Notes: a model not told the origin generated them from the sequence alone. A stretch of 8,534 nucleotides of DNA from Bacteroidales bacterium (GCA_017964755.1 JAGCRI010000117.1:1-8534); one strand, 5' to 3'; positions 1 to 7,546 are shown, counted from the first letter of the stretch. A program made the numbers and translations.

Positions 1-1
1 G

Positions 2-496
2 AGTATCAAAATCATCCGGCCGGAACTCAAACTGGAAAAGGTATTGTCGGTGGGCGACGCGCAGGTGAGGTTGAAAGGGTACGCCGACTTGGTGGAGGAA
101 CGCGGCGGCAAGACCTCCATTTTAGACTACAAGACGGGGAAAACAGAAAAAAACGACATCATTAAATTCGATATTGAAGAGATAACAAAAGAGGAGAAAT
201 ACAAACAGCCGCTGCAACTCCTCACATACGCATATCTTCTCAATGGCAACCTGCCAGCCTCCACACCTCCCTACCGCTGCGGCATTGTCAGCCTGCAAAG
301 CGCTGCGACTAACAACGAGTGCACTTTCTCTTTTGAAGTGGACAAAGAGCTTTTGGACATTTTTTCAAAAAAATTGGTTTCTCTCTTTGAGGAGATTTTC
401 AACTCTGAAATCAGTTTTACACAAACTGAAGATGACAAACACTGCAAATGGTGCGACTACAATGTGATTTGCGGGCGTGGCAGCTCCGAAAACTAA
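2..496 (+). CDS. PD-(D/E)XK nuclease C-terminal part, AddB/RecB-like with Fe-S cysteines (5' end outside window)
   Basis: The reading frame is open back to base 2, so the gene starts upstream of the window and only 164 C-terminal residues are seen. An in-frame TTG at 44 is not a credible start, because the fold begins before it. Numbering from base 2, the active-site signature is G-Y-A-D (D29), then D42-Y-K44 followed by T-G, the (D/E)-X-K pair of RecB-family nucleases. A downstream Q-P-L-Q-L-L-T-Y stretch matches the helical Q-x(n)-Y motif of the same family. Near the end C148, C151 and C157 form C-x2-C-x5-C, as in AddB and Cas4 iron-sulfur nucleases; the fourth cysteine would lie upstream, out of view. 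The likely role is cytoplasmic DNA end resection in double-strand break repair, with an AddA-type helicase partner, but the helicase-like half is not visible. A stand-alone RecB-like nuclease remains possible. Confidence 0.85.
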   Translation, partial: SIKIIRPELKLEKVLSVGDAQVRLKGYADLVEERGGKTSILDYKTGKTEKNDIIKFDIEEITKEEKYKQPLQLLTYAYLLNGNLPASTPPYRCGIVSLQSAATNNECTFSFEVDKELLDIFSKKLVSLFEEIFNSEISFTQTEDDKHCKWCDYNVICGRGSSEN

Positions 497-2436
497 TCGT
501 AGAACACCCAATTGATTCCTATTGAATAGCTTCGGCCTTGCGCCGGATAACGCGGTGTTGTGAAGTAATTGTACCCCATCACCCCTGCCAACGGATGACC
601 GAACCTGAAAAAGAACCCGACACGCTTAATACGCATGTTCAAATATGCATCAAAATATAAGTAGTTGCCTGTTTTTTCGCTATGCTGGCAATAGAACTGC
701 CGTAAAACAGGAAAATAGCCACAGGCATAATAAGCAGTATTATAGGCCAAGTCAGTACCAATCTGCAGTCTCATCTTCTCCGAGAAGAAATGGAAAACAT
801 AGAAAACCGCCAATTTGCCTGCAAAAACCGGCACCTGTATATTCACATTGTCGGAATATTGCAGCGAGCCGTTAAAATCGAAGCCGAACCCCTTATATCG
901 GAACGGAGCAAACACATTCAATTGTATCAGACTGACCGGCTTCTCTATTAGCTGCGGAAAATAATCCTCACCCAAAACCATATATTTGTCCAACATGAAA
1001 TAGTTGAATGAAGCGCGGTAACGCCCATAATTCCAATATGCCGACAGCTTCAGGATATTCTGCTTCGACCATGATGTGTCCCATTGGTAATTGTTGCCGT
1101 TGTAGTATGAGTAAACATAATCGGGGGCGACACGGAAAAAATCGGCCTGCAAACCGAGATAGTGGCGGCTTTCGCGCTTGATATAAAAGTCAGCCTTAAT
1201 CTTCGCAATAGCGTCATTCTTGTTGTAGTCTGCAAAAGAATATGCGAGACTTGCTTGAATGTCAACCACTGAGAATAGGCGGCTGTACAGGTTTGCAAAA
1301 AGGGTGAATGTGTTGCCAAAATAGCGGTTTGTGACATTGAGCCGGCCTTTGGGGAACGACTCCACATATTCGTGCCTGATGCCGCCGGCCGCATGAATCA
1401 TATATTTCTTTGTGCTTTCACGCTGATACGGCCGGAATGTTGACCATTGCAATGAATTTATCACGCTATAATAATGTATCGAGTCATTCGTGGTGTCAGC
1501 TGAATAATAGAATGTATTATCATAATATAACGAATCCAAGTCATGGTCGAAATAAATGCTCTTCAACGCTTTGAACTGGAATGTATGAACCAGAGTCCCC
1601 CAGTGCTTTGTTTCCGAGGCATTTGACTTTGAAGGTGTCAATATATTGACATACTGTTGGAAAAGCACGTCGTGTGCATTAATCTTCGATGTAGCATTAT
1701 AGAGGTTGAGATTATAACCCGCAAGCTGCGTGCTCACATTTTCGCGGAAGTCATCAGAGTTGAGAAGCCCCGCATTTTCCTGAAGTCTGAACCTGTTGTA
1801 TATATAACTCGCCCTGAACCCGTATATGCCGGAAGGTATCTCATAGTGGACAAGGAAATCCCCAACCACATTGGCTATGCTCTGGTGTGTGTAGTAGCCC
1901 TCGTTTGCACGCCCGTCTATGTTAAAGACGAAAGTCGCCCCATTCAGCTTCTGCGCATGAATCGCATTTACCGTATTTTCTGTAGGTATGCCGTATGTGT
2001 ATGCAAGTTTTGTGTACGATGTTTTCAAATCGTAAAAACAAAGGTCGCTCTGCCGCTTGAAATACAACGGATAAGGAAGGGTGATGTATGAAAAACCTAT
2101 TTCATGGTCATAGTCAAATTTAATTGCATTGTGTGCCTGACCAAAAATACCAAGATTCTGGTACATATTCTCTGTTGACAGCATTGGATCATAACGGTGA
2201 ATATGCACTACCGAAGTATCTATAGGATTGAATACGAGTGGTGTTATCATCAATTCAGACAATTTGGCACGTTCAACGGGCATATAATCGGGCGAAAACG
2301 CCAATGCCGAATCAATATGTGGATGCCGCTTGCTATCAGCTTCATCATCTTCCTGCGCATATATAGGAAGCACAGGCAGGAGAAACAGGCAAAACACAAA
2401 TGCCAAAATCCTATACTTTTGAATATTACGCCGCAT
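493..2436 (-). CDS. Putative porin of the Bacteroidota (Porin_10-like outer-membrane beta barrel)
   Basis: I place the start at the ATG at 2436, giving 647 residues. A longer frame from 2463 begins with TTG and would put nine extra residues before the signal peptide. From the ATG the N-terminus is M-R-R-N-I-Q-K, then a hydrophobic stretch ending L-P-I-Y-A followed by Q-E-D-D, a good Sec signal peptide with cleavage near residue 27. The mature protein is rich in Tyr, Phe and Asn with alternating strand patterns. Residues about 82-150 carry Y-D-P, N-M-Y-Q-N-L-G, P-Y-P-L-Y-F and F-Y-D-L-K-T-S-Y-T-K-L-A-Y, the N-terminal hallmark I associate with the Bacteroidota putative porin family (Pfam PF14121 from memory). 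It probably sits in the outer membrane; its substrate is unknown. The ATG lies inside the last 11 bases of lspA, so translation is probably coupled to lspA. The C-terminus, W-V-F-Y-D, lacks a terminal aromatic residue. Confidence 0.85.
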   Translation of the reverse strand: MRRNIQKYRILAFVFCLFLLPVLPIYAQEDDEADSKRHPHIDSALAFSPDYMPVERAKLSELMITPLVFNPIDTSVVHIHRYDPMLSTENMYQNLGIFGQAHNAIKFDYDHEIGFSYITLPYPLYFKRQSDLCFYDLKTSYTKLAYTYGIPTENTVNAIHAQKLNGATFVFNIDGRANEGYYTHQSIANVVGDFLVHYEIPSGIYGFRASYIYNRFRLQENAGLLNSDDFRENVSTQLAGYNLNLYNATSKINAHDVLFQQYVNILTPSKSNASETKHWGTLVHTFQFKALKSIYFDHDLDSLYYDNTFYYSADTTNDSIHYYSVINSLQWSTFRPYQRESTKKYMIHAAGGIRHEYVESFPKGRLNVTNRYFGNTFTLFANLYSRLFSVVDIQASLAYSFADYNKNDAIAKIKADFYIKRESRHYLGLQADFFRVAPDYVYSYYNGNNYQWDTSWSKQNILKLSAYWNYGRYRASFNYFMLDKYMVLGEDYFPQLIEKPVSLIQLNVFAPFRYKGFGFDFNGSLQYSDNVNIQVPVFAGKLAVFYVFHFFSEKMRLQIGTDLAYNTAYYACGYFPVLRQFYCQHSEKTGNYLYFDAYLNMRIKRVGFFFRFGHPLAGVMGYNYFTTPRYPAQGRSYSIGINWVFYD

Positions 2437-3058
2437 CACTTCCAGCAGGTTCTGACGAGCCAAAAATACGTTTACTGAAAATAATTACGAGAACAACCCC
2501 GACCGTGACACAACTGTCGGCGAAGTTGAAAATCGCGGGAAAGAAATACGAGCCGCCGAATACAGGGAAGCTTTCTGGAATCGGGAAAAGCGGAAAATAA
2601 AACATATCCACTACCCTGCCAAACAGAAACGGAGCATATCCGCCATCTGCAGGAAACGCTGTGGCGACAGCCGCCACCGTGCTCTCACTGAAGACCAAAC
2701 CATAAAATAGACAGTCGATAATATTACCCAAAGCACCGGCAATCACCAACGACAGGGTAACCACCGAAGCCACCGAGCCCTCTCCTTTGCGGATATGACG
2801 CACAAGATACCAGATAATAAAACCAACTACTACAACGCGAAAGAACGTAAGCAGAAACTTGCCTATCTGCTCTCCGAATGATATTCCAAACGCCATCCCT
2901 TCGTTCTCAATGAAGTGGATATGAAACCAATTGCCGAAAACCGCAACATCCTCACCAAGAAAGAAATGTGTCTTTACCCAAATCTTTATAATTTGGTCAA
3001 CAATGAGCAAAAAGGCAATGAGACAACCTGATAATATAGCTAATCGCTTACGGCTCAC
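2426..3058 (-). CDS. lspA: Lipoprotein signal peptidase (signal peptidase II)
   Basis: LspA is an inner-membrane aspartyl protease that removes the signal peptide from diacylglyceryl-modified prolipoproteins just before the lipid-bearing cysteine. All family blocks are visible: V-D-Q-I-I-K at 20-25, E-N-E-G-M-A-F-G at 51-58, G-N-I-I-D at 111-115 with catalytic Asp115, G-R-V-V-D at 147-151, and F-N-F-A-D at 177-181 with catalytic Asp181. Four membrane segments lie at about 8-27, 67-88, 97-119 and 174-195. At 210 residues it is longer than E. coli LspA (164), mainly from an insert at about 121-145 and a hydrophilic tail, which I take to be common in Bacteroidota. The start is GTG at 3058; no in-frame ATG occurs before Met55, which is inside a conserved block. 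GTG overlaps the dksA stop as GTGA, so reinitiation after dksA is the likely mode of expression. Confidence 0.95.
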   Translation of the reverse strand: MSRKRLAILSGCLIAFLLIVDQIIKIWVKTHFFLGEDVAVFGNWFHIHFIENEGMAFGISFGEQIGKFLLTFFRVVVVGFIIWYLVRHIRKGEGSVASVVTLSLVIAGALGNIIDCLFYGLVFSESTVAAVATAFPADGGYAPFLFGRVVDMFYFPLFPIPESFPVFGGSYFFPAIFNFADSCVTVGVVLVIIFSKRIFGSSEPAGSDAA

Positions 3059-3438
3059 TTTGATTTTTTTTCGTCTATTTTAGCGTCAAAAGAGAGTGTT
3101 GCGTGAGGTACAATTTTCAAGCGCTCCTTTGGGATGAGTTTGCCCGTGGCACGGCAAATACCATACGTTTTGTTCTCTATGCGCACAAGCGCCGCCTCAA
3201 GGTTTTTGATGTATTTCTCAAGACGTGACGCCAAACGCGCGTTCTCCTCCTTCGCCATCACCTGATTCCCTTCCTCCAAATTCTTGAATGTCGGGGAGGT
3301 GTCCATCGTGTCATTTCCCGCATTGTTATATGCGTCAAGATAAATCTGCATATCTTTGCGAGCCTTAGCAATTTTCTCCTCAATCAAGGCCTTAAATTCC
3401 TTCAAATCCTCATCTGAATATCTAACTACTTCTGCCAT
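3055..3438 (-). CDS. TraR/DksA family transcriptional regulator
   Basis: This 127-residue protein resembles DksA, which enters the RNA polymerase secondary channel and with ppGpp adjusts promoter output. Residues about 8-40 and 52-90 form two charged helices suited to the antiparallel coiled coil. The turn between them reads D43-T-M-D46-T-S48, matching the D-x-x-D-x-A tip motif that acts at the polymerase active site in E. coli DksA, with Ala replaced by Ser. The C-terminal block Y-G-I-C-R-A-T-G-K-L-I-P-K-E-R-L is the family zinc-finger region, but only Cys95 remains of the usual four cysteines, so a classic zinc site is unlikely. I recall this as common in Bacteroidota homologues. The ATG at 3438 follows a 108-base AT-rich gap with a probable promoter. 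The stop overlaps the lspA start (GTGA). The gene ends in an A8 tract (see findings). Confidence 0.92.
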   Translation of the reverse strand: MAEVVRYSDEDLKEFKALIEEKIAKARKDMQIYLDAYNNAGNDTMDTSPTFKNLEEGNQVMAKEENARLASRLEKYIKNLEAALVRIENKTYGICRATGKLIPKERLKIVPHATLSFDAKIDEKKSK

Positions 3439-3492
3439 AATATTTTAAATTATTATATCATTAATTAAAACATACAATTACCATTAATTCCG

Positions 3493-3500
3493 CAAAGATA
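3493..3500 (-). promoter_or_regulatory. Probable -7 promoter element for dksA-lspA-porin
   Basis: Read on the minus strand the bases are TATCTTTG, an exact match to the Bacteroidota -7 consensus TAnnTTTG. It lies in the 108-base gap between the small barrel gene and dksA and would give a leader of about 45-50 bases. I do not find a good TTTG -33 element 19-21 bases upstream, so this rests on the -7 match, its position and the AT-rich setting. Confidence 0.55.
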
Positions 3501-3546
3501 ACAATAAAAACAATACGAAGAGTTCAGAAAAAAAGTTTGTTGAGGC

Positions 3547-4281
3547 TTAAAAATGGAAACCGAGTTTGAATACCCATGCGCCCATTTTCATTGAATCACT
3601 AAATGGTGCGTCAGTGCGGTCTTCTACAATGTCATGCTTGCCAAGCCAATAATAGTGTGCGCCAAGGCTGATTGTACGTGCGAAAATGACTCCTACACCG
3701 CCTTGTGCCGCGAACGCTGCGTTGAATTTGTATTCGGTGGTTTGACCGTCCCAACCTTCAGGAGTTTTGTAAAGGACATCCACACCTGCGCCCGCTTCAA
3801 CCCAAACGCCGAAGTTGCTGCTGAACTCAGAGGTATAATTGAAACCAACCGTTACGGGTATGTTGGCGTATGTTGGTGCAGTGCACTTAATCGTGTCATA
3901 CATTTCCCTGATGGCTTTTTTCATCGGATTCCAAAACAAGTCGGAGGCTATGAAGAAGCCGCAGCCTGTGCTTTTCCCCTCTTTGTTTTTGATGGTGTAT
4001 TTGTATTTCAAGCCTATTGAGGCTCCGAACATGGCATTCCCGCAACTTCCAAGTGTGTTGCGCCCCGGCACTATTGCGCTTGTCTCTTTGGTCATCTCAC
4101 TGAATTGCAAATGCGGCAGCACGCCACCGACTGAAAACGAAATACCGATTTTGGGGCGTAATGTTTCTGTCTGTTTCGTCTCTTTTTTCTGGTCAGATTT
4201 CTCATTCTGGTTCTCCTCTTGCGCCAAGGCAGGAACTATTATCATTAATGATAAAATCAATTGTAAAAAAATCTTTTTCAT
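3547..4281 (-). CDS. Small outer-membrane beta-barrel protein, unknown function
   Basis: The 244-residue product begins M-K-K-I-F-L-Q-L with a hydrophobic core ending P-A-L-A before Q-E-E, a standard Sec signal peptide with cleavage after residue 20. Residues 21-43 are a hydrophilic Glu/Lys/Gln linker. From residue 44 onward there are short alternating strands with glycines (K-I-G-I-S-F-S-V-G-G; A-S-I-G-L-K-Y-K-Y; I-P-V-T-V-G-F-N-Y; F-G-V-W-V-E-A-G-A-G-V), and the last residues are V-F-K-L-G-F-H-F, ending in Phe as expected for barrel assembly. Length and pattern fit an eight-stranded OmpA/OmpX-like or generic outer-membrane beta-barrel family protein of Bacteroidota. Three cysteines (80, 107, 133) occur in the exported part. 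The gene starts 37 bases after the antiporter stop with no recognisable promoter between, so it is probably cotranscribed with proS and the antiporter. No specific function can be assigned. Confidence 0.8.
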   Translation of the reverse strand: MKKIFLQLILSLMIIVPALAQEENQNEKSDQKKETKQTETLRPKIGISFSVGGVLPHLQFSEMTKETSAIVPGRNTLGSCGNAMFGASIGLKYKYTIKNKEGKSTGCGFFIASDLFWNPMKKAIREMYDTIKCTAPTYANIPVTVGFNYTSEFSSNFGVWVEAGAGVDVLYKTPEGWDGQTTEYKFNAAFAAQGGVGVIFARTISLGAHYYWLGKHDIVEDRTDAPFSDSMKMGAWVFKLGFHF

Positions 4282-4318
4282 AACTTGTTGTTTTGATGAT
4301 ATTTATAAAATTTAATTC

Positions 4319-6049
4319 TTACTCTTCTTTAGCGTTAAGGTTTGTCATAAAATGCTCCTCCAATTTCGAGAAACGCCGCAAAGCACGTCTCGTGAAAAAA
4401 ATGAACATCGCAATGCCAAGTGCAATAGGTATCAAAAGCCATGCCGTAAGTGTGAGGTATTTTGACAATATGAAGACAATAAAGAATACTGCCAGAAATA
4501 GCCGCCCTAAAATCCAAACCACTAAAAACACCCTGTTGCGTGCATTTTCCTTCCACAACTCCGTAAACCTGTTCACATCTTTCGAACGGTTTGTCATAAG
4601 CCCGACCAAAAACGGCGAAGCCACCGTGAGAGTTACCACCGTATTTATCACCATTATAATCTTTTCGCTGAAAAATGCGGATATTTTTGGCAGAAATTCC
4701 GACAAAAACGGGTTAAGCCATTTCACACAGAAGACTATTGAAGCAAAACAGAGCACTGCTATTATAATAGTACGGAACAGTACCCCCATAATCATTCTTT
4801 TGTTTTCCGGTGAAATACGCTCATGCTTACCACCAAGCTGGTATGAGTCAAGCATTTGCAACATCTTTTTGGGAAGTCTTCTATACAACTTGTTGTAAAT
4901 GGGCACGGCTCCGCGGATACAGTATGGCGTGAGAAATATCGTTATCACAGATACGGCAACAATTATAGGGTATATTGTCGGATTCATCACTTTCAGCGAG
5001 ATACCGAGCGTTGCAAGAATGAAAGAGAATTCCCCTATTTGCGCAAGACTGAATCCTGACTGCAGGGAGGTCTTCAGACTCTGGCCTGAAAGGAGCACCG
5101 CCGCCGAAGAAAGCAACGCCTTCAACACGACCGCCACAAGCGTTATTATTATTATTGTACCCCAATACTCTTTCAAAATTGTCGGGTCAACCATCATTCC
5201 AACTGACACGAAAAAGATAGCGCCGAACAAATCTTTGATTCCTTTTATAAGTTTTTCAATATGCTCACCCTCAACAGTTTCAGATAATATCGACCCCATT
5301 ACAAAGGCTCCAAGTGCTGATGAAAAGCCTAAGTTGGTGGCAATGGCAACCATGCCGAAACAGAGCCCGATGGAAATAATCAGCAGTGTCTCATCATTTA
5401 TCCATTTTTTGAATTTCTTGAAAAAAGAGGGGAAAAAATAGATGCCTATCACAAACCATAATATGAGGAAGAAAAGCAATTTGGCGATATTGTACATCAT
5501 TTCGCCGCCCGAAAACTGCTGGCTCACCGCCGCAGTGGAGAGCAATACCATCATAAGGATTGCAACTATGTCCTGCAAAATCAGAACCACAAAAACTATG
5601 TCGGCAAACGGCTCTTTCTTCAACCCCAAATCGTCAAATGCCTTAATGATGATAGTGGTTGAAGACATGGCTAACATACCTCCCAAGATGACACTCTCCA
5701 TTGTTGTCCAACCGAGGAAGTAACCTGTGAGGAAACCTACGCACCCAACCGTCACAATCTCTATCCCCGCAGTTATGAACGCCGCTGACCCGACCCTGAA
5801 CAATTTCTTGAAACTGAACTCAAGTCCGAGCGCGAAAAGTAAAAAGATAATCCCTATCTCCGACCACTCCTCCACACTGTTCAGCTCCACAACTGTCGGG
5901 AAAAGTCCGAAATGGGGGCCAACGAGAAAACCAGCCACTATATATCCCAACACCAACGGTTGCTTCAGCAGCTTGAATACTATTGTTACGATCCCCGCTG
6001 AAATTAGGATTAACGCCAAATCTGATAGAAGATGAAATTCCTCAGACAT
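4319..6049 (-). CDS. Kef-type cation:proton antiporter (CPA2 family), without RCK domain
   Basis: The N-terminal 385 or so residues are a monovalent cation:proton antiporter domain (Na_H_Exchanger) of the inner membrane. Family marks are P-L-V-L-G-Y-I-V-A-G at 31-40 followed by G-P (44-45), L-L-F-A-L-G-L-E-F at 70-78, Q159-D160 in a membrane helix (the conserved CPA2 ion-binding acidic residue), A-L-G-A-F-V-M-G at 246-252, F-F-V-S-V-G-M at 279-285 and A-Q-I-G-E-F-S-F at 336-343. It probably exchanges K+ or Na+ for H+; the ion cannot be told from sequence. The C-terminal part, about 400-576, has no Rossmann-like TrkA-N nucleotide site. Instead it holds about four more hydrophobic helices (about 418-442, 462-485, 507-528, 532-552) and a basic tail. 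The ATG at 6049 lies 15 bases after the proS stop, so cotranscription is likely. Confidence 0.9.
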   Translation of the reverse strand: MSEEFHLLSDLALILISAGIVTIVFKLLKQPLVLGYIVAGFLVGPHFGLFPTVVELNSVEEWSEIGIIFLLFALGLEFSFKKLFRVGSAAFITAGIEIVTVGCVGFLTGYFLGWTTMESVILGGMLAMSSTTIIIKAFDDLGLKKEPFADIVFVVLILQDIVAILMMVLLSTAAVSQQFSGGEMMYNIAKLLFFLILWFVIGIYFFPSFFKKFKKWINDETLLIISIGLCFGMVAIATNLGFSSALGAFVMGSILSETVEGEHIEKLIKGIKDLFGAIFFVSVGMMVDPTILKEYWGTIIIITLVAVVLKALLSSAAVLLSGQSLKTSLQSGFSLAQIGEFSFILATLGISLKVMNPTIYPIIVAVSVITIFLTPYCIRGAVPIYNKLYRRLPKKMLQMLDSYQLGGKHERISPENKRMIMGVLFRTIIIAVLCFASIVFCVKWLNPFLSEFLPKISAFFSEKIIMVINTVVTLTVASPFLVGLMTNRSKDVNRFTELWKENARNRVFLVVWILGRLFLAVFFIVFILSKYLTLTAWLLIPIALGIAMFIFFTRRALRRFSKLEEHFMTNLNAKEE

Positions 6050-6064
6050 TTATTTGCATTTTGG

Positions 6065-7540
6065 TTAATACGCTCTTGCAAAAAGTACTCGCTGTTTGGA
6101 TGGCTTGCCAGTCAGAATACATTTGCCGTCTTCCAATTTGTTATTCAAAGGAATACAGCGTATTGTAGCCTTGATTTTCTCCTTAATTATCTCTTCGGTC
6201 TCCACTGTCCCATCCCAGTGTGCTGCAACAAAACCGCCCTTATTGTCCAATATGTCAACAAGTTCATCCCACGTGTCAGCGGTTCTTATATTAGCGTCAC
6301 GAAATGCGCGTGCTTTCTCAAAAATATTTTTCTGGATTTCAGCCAGAAGTGTTTCTATGTAATCAGCCAATGTGTCAAATGGCACGGTTTCTTTTGCCAT
6401 CGTGTCGCGGCGGGCTATTTCGGCCTGATTGTTCTCAAGGTCGCGCGGTCCCACAACAACACGCACGGGAACACCTTTCAGCTCATATTCATTGAATTTC
6501 CATCCCGAACGCTTTGAATCGTCATCGTCAACTTTTACAGAAATACCTTTTTGTTTCAGTTGTGCCAAAAACGGCTGTAGTTTCTCTCGAATGAGGTTCA
6601 GTTGTTCATCATTTTTAAAAATAGGTATAACAACAACCTGAATAGGCGCCAAATTCGGAGGCAGCACAAGACCGTTGTCATCAGAGTGTGTCATGATGAG
6701 CGCACCGATGAGGCGTGTGGATACTCCCCATGAAGTAGCCCAAACATAATCCAACTGGTTTTCCTTATTCAGGAACTGCACATTAAATGCCTTTGCGAAA
6801 TTCTGCCCGAGAAAATGCGAAGTGCCTGCCTGCAACGCCTTGCCATCCTGCATGAGTGCCTCAATACAATATGTGTCAATCGCACCGGCAAAACGCTCAT
6901 TCGGTGATTTCACACCTTTGATTACTGGAATTGCCATGAAATTCTCTACAAAATCGGCATAAACTTCCAGCATACGCTTGGCTTCGGTCTCAGCCTCTTC
7001 CTTAGTCGCGTGCGCTGTATGTCCCTCCTGCCACAAAAATTCGGCGGTGCGCAAAAACAAACGTGTTCTCATTTCCCAGCGCACTACATTCGCCCACTGG
7101 TTGCACAGAATCGGCAGATCACGGTACGACTGTATCCAATTCTTATAAGTGTCCCATATAATTGTTTCCGAAGTCGGGCGGACAATAAGCTCCTCTTCCA
7201 ATTTTGCCTCAGGGTCAACTACAACACCGTTGCCGTCTGGGGATTTTTTCAGGCGGTAATGTGTGATTACGGCGCACTCTTTCGCAAAGCCTTCAACGTG
7301 TTCAGCCTCTCTGCTCAAAAATGATTTCGGAATGAAAAGTGGGAAATAGGCGTTAGTGTGTCCCGTCTCCTTAAACATCTTGTCAAGCGTAGCCTGCATT
7401 TTTTCCCATATCGCATAGCCGTATGGCTTAATAACCATACATCCTCTAACTGCCGAATTTTCAGCAAGATCCGCTTTCTTTACCAAGTCATTGTACCACT
7501 GTGAATAATTTTCTGCTCGTGTAGTTATATCTTTTGCCAT
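6065..7540 (-). CDS. proS: Prolyl-tRNA synthetase, archaeal/eukaryal-like short type
   Basis: ProRS charges tRNA-Pro with proline in the cytoplasm. The 491-residue length and the absence of an editing insertion between motifs 2 and 3 identify the archaeal/eukaryal-like form, which differs from the longer E. coli enzyme. Class II motifs are clear: R-P-T-S-E-T at 121-126; motif 2 from R154 (R-W-E-M-R-T-R) through L-R-T-A-E-F-L-W-Q-E-G-H-T-A-H ending at 177; motif 3 at 272-287 with G-V-S-T-R-L-I-G-A and T-H-S-D. The anticodon-binding domain spans about 300-400. The C-terminal domain ends R-V-L-F-A-R-A-Y with the terminal tyrosine typical of this form. Of the zinc-binding cysteines expected there, only Cys474 seems placed to match; the first pair is replaced by D-G-T-V-E-T-E. 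The ATG at 7540 is preceded by an AT-rich divergent region. It heads the minus-strand group with the antiporter. Confidence 0.96.
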   Translation of the reverse strand: MAKDITTRAENYSQWYNDLVKKADLAENSAVRGCMVIKPYGYAIWEKMQATLDKMFKETGHTNAYFPLFIPKSFLSREAEHVEGFAKECAVITHYRLKKSPDGNGVVVDPEAKLEEELIVRPTSETIIWDTYKNWIQSYRDLPILCNQWANVVRWEMRTRLFLRTAEFLWQEGHTAHATKEEAETEAKRMLEVYADFVENFMAIPVIKGVKSPNERFAGAIDTYCIEALMQDGKALQAGTSHFLGQNFAKAFNVQFLNKENQLDYVWATSWGVSTRLIGALIMTHSDDNGLVLPPNLAPIQVVVIPIFKNDEQLNLIREKLQPFLAQLKQKGISVKVDDDDSKRSGWKFNEYELKGVPVRVVVGPRDLENNQAEIARRDTMAKETVPFDTLADYIETLLAEIQKNIFEKARAFRDANIRTADTWDELVDILDNKGGFVAAHWDGTVETEEIIKEKIKATIRCIPLNNKLEDGKCILTGKPSKQRVLFARAY

Positions 7541-7546
7541 TTATTT

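Noticed and set aside
44..496. TTG at 44 as the true start of a 150-residue nuclease
   Set aside because: The frame is open to base 2 and the nuclease fold and fourth cluster cysteine must lie upstream, so this is a truncated view of a longer gene.
533..546. Small GC hairpin CGGC-loop-GCCG near the convergent junction as a terminator
   Set aside because: Only a four-base stem, inside the porin coding region, with no T-run after it on either strand.
1657..2091. Plus-strand open frame of 144 codons inside the porin gene
   Set aside because: It is antisense to a well-supported porin, has no domain or promoter, and looks like a shadow frame.
2437..2463. TTG at 2463 as the porin start
   Set aside because: The ATG at 2436 gives a standard signal peptide; the TTG start adds nine residues before it and extends the overlap with lspA.
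3523..3550. T-rich stretch after the small barrel gene as an intrinsic terminator on the minus strand
   Set aside because: No self-complementary stem precedes the T-run, so it does not fit an intrinsic terminator.
3839..4315. Plus-strand open frame of 158 codons opposite the small barrel gene
   Set aside because: It is opposite a gene with a clear signal peptide and barrel pattern, and the translation has no recognisable motif.
5144..5155. (ATA)4 triplet run in the antiporter gene as a phase-variable tract
   Set aside because: It encodes four isoleucines in a membrane helix; gain or loss of a unit would not shift the frame, and four units is too short to expect switching.
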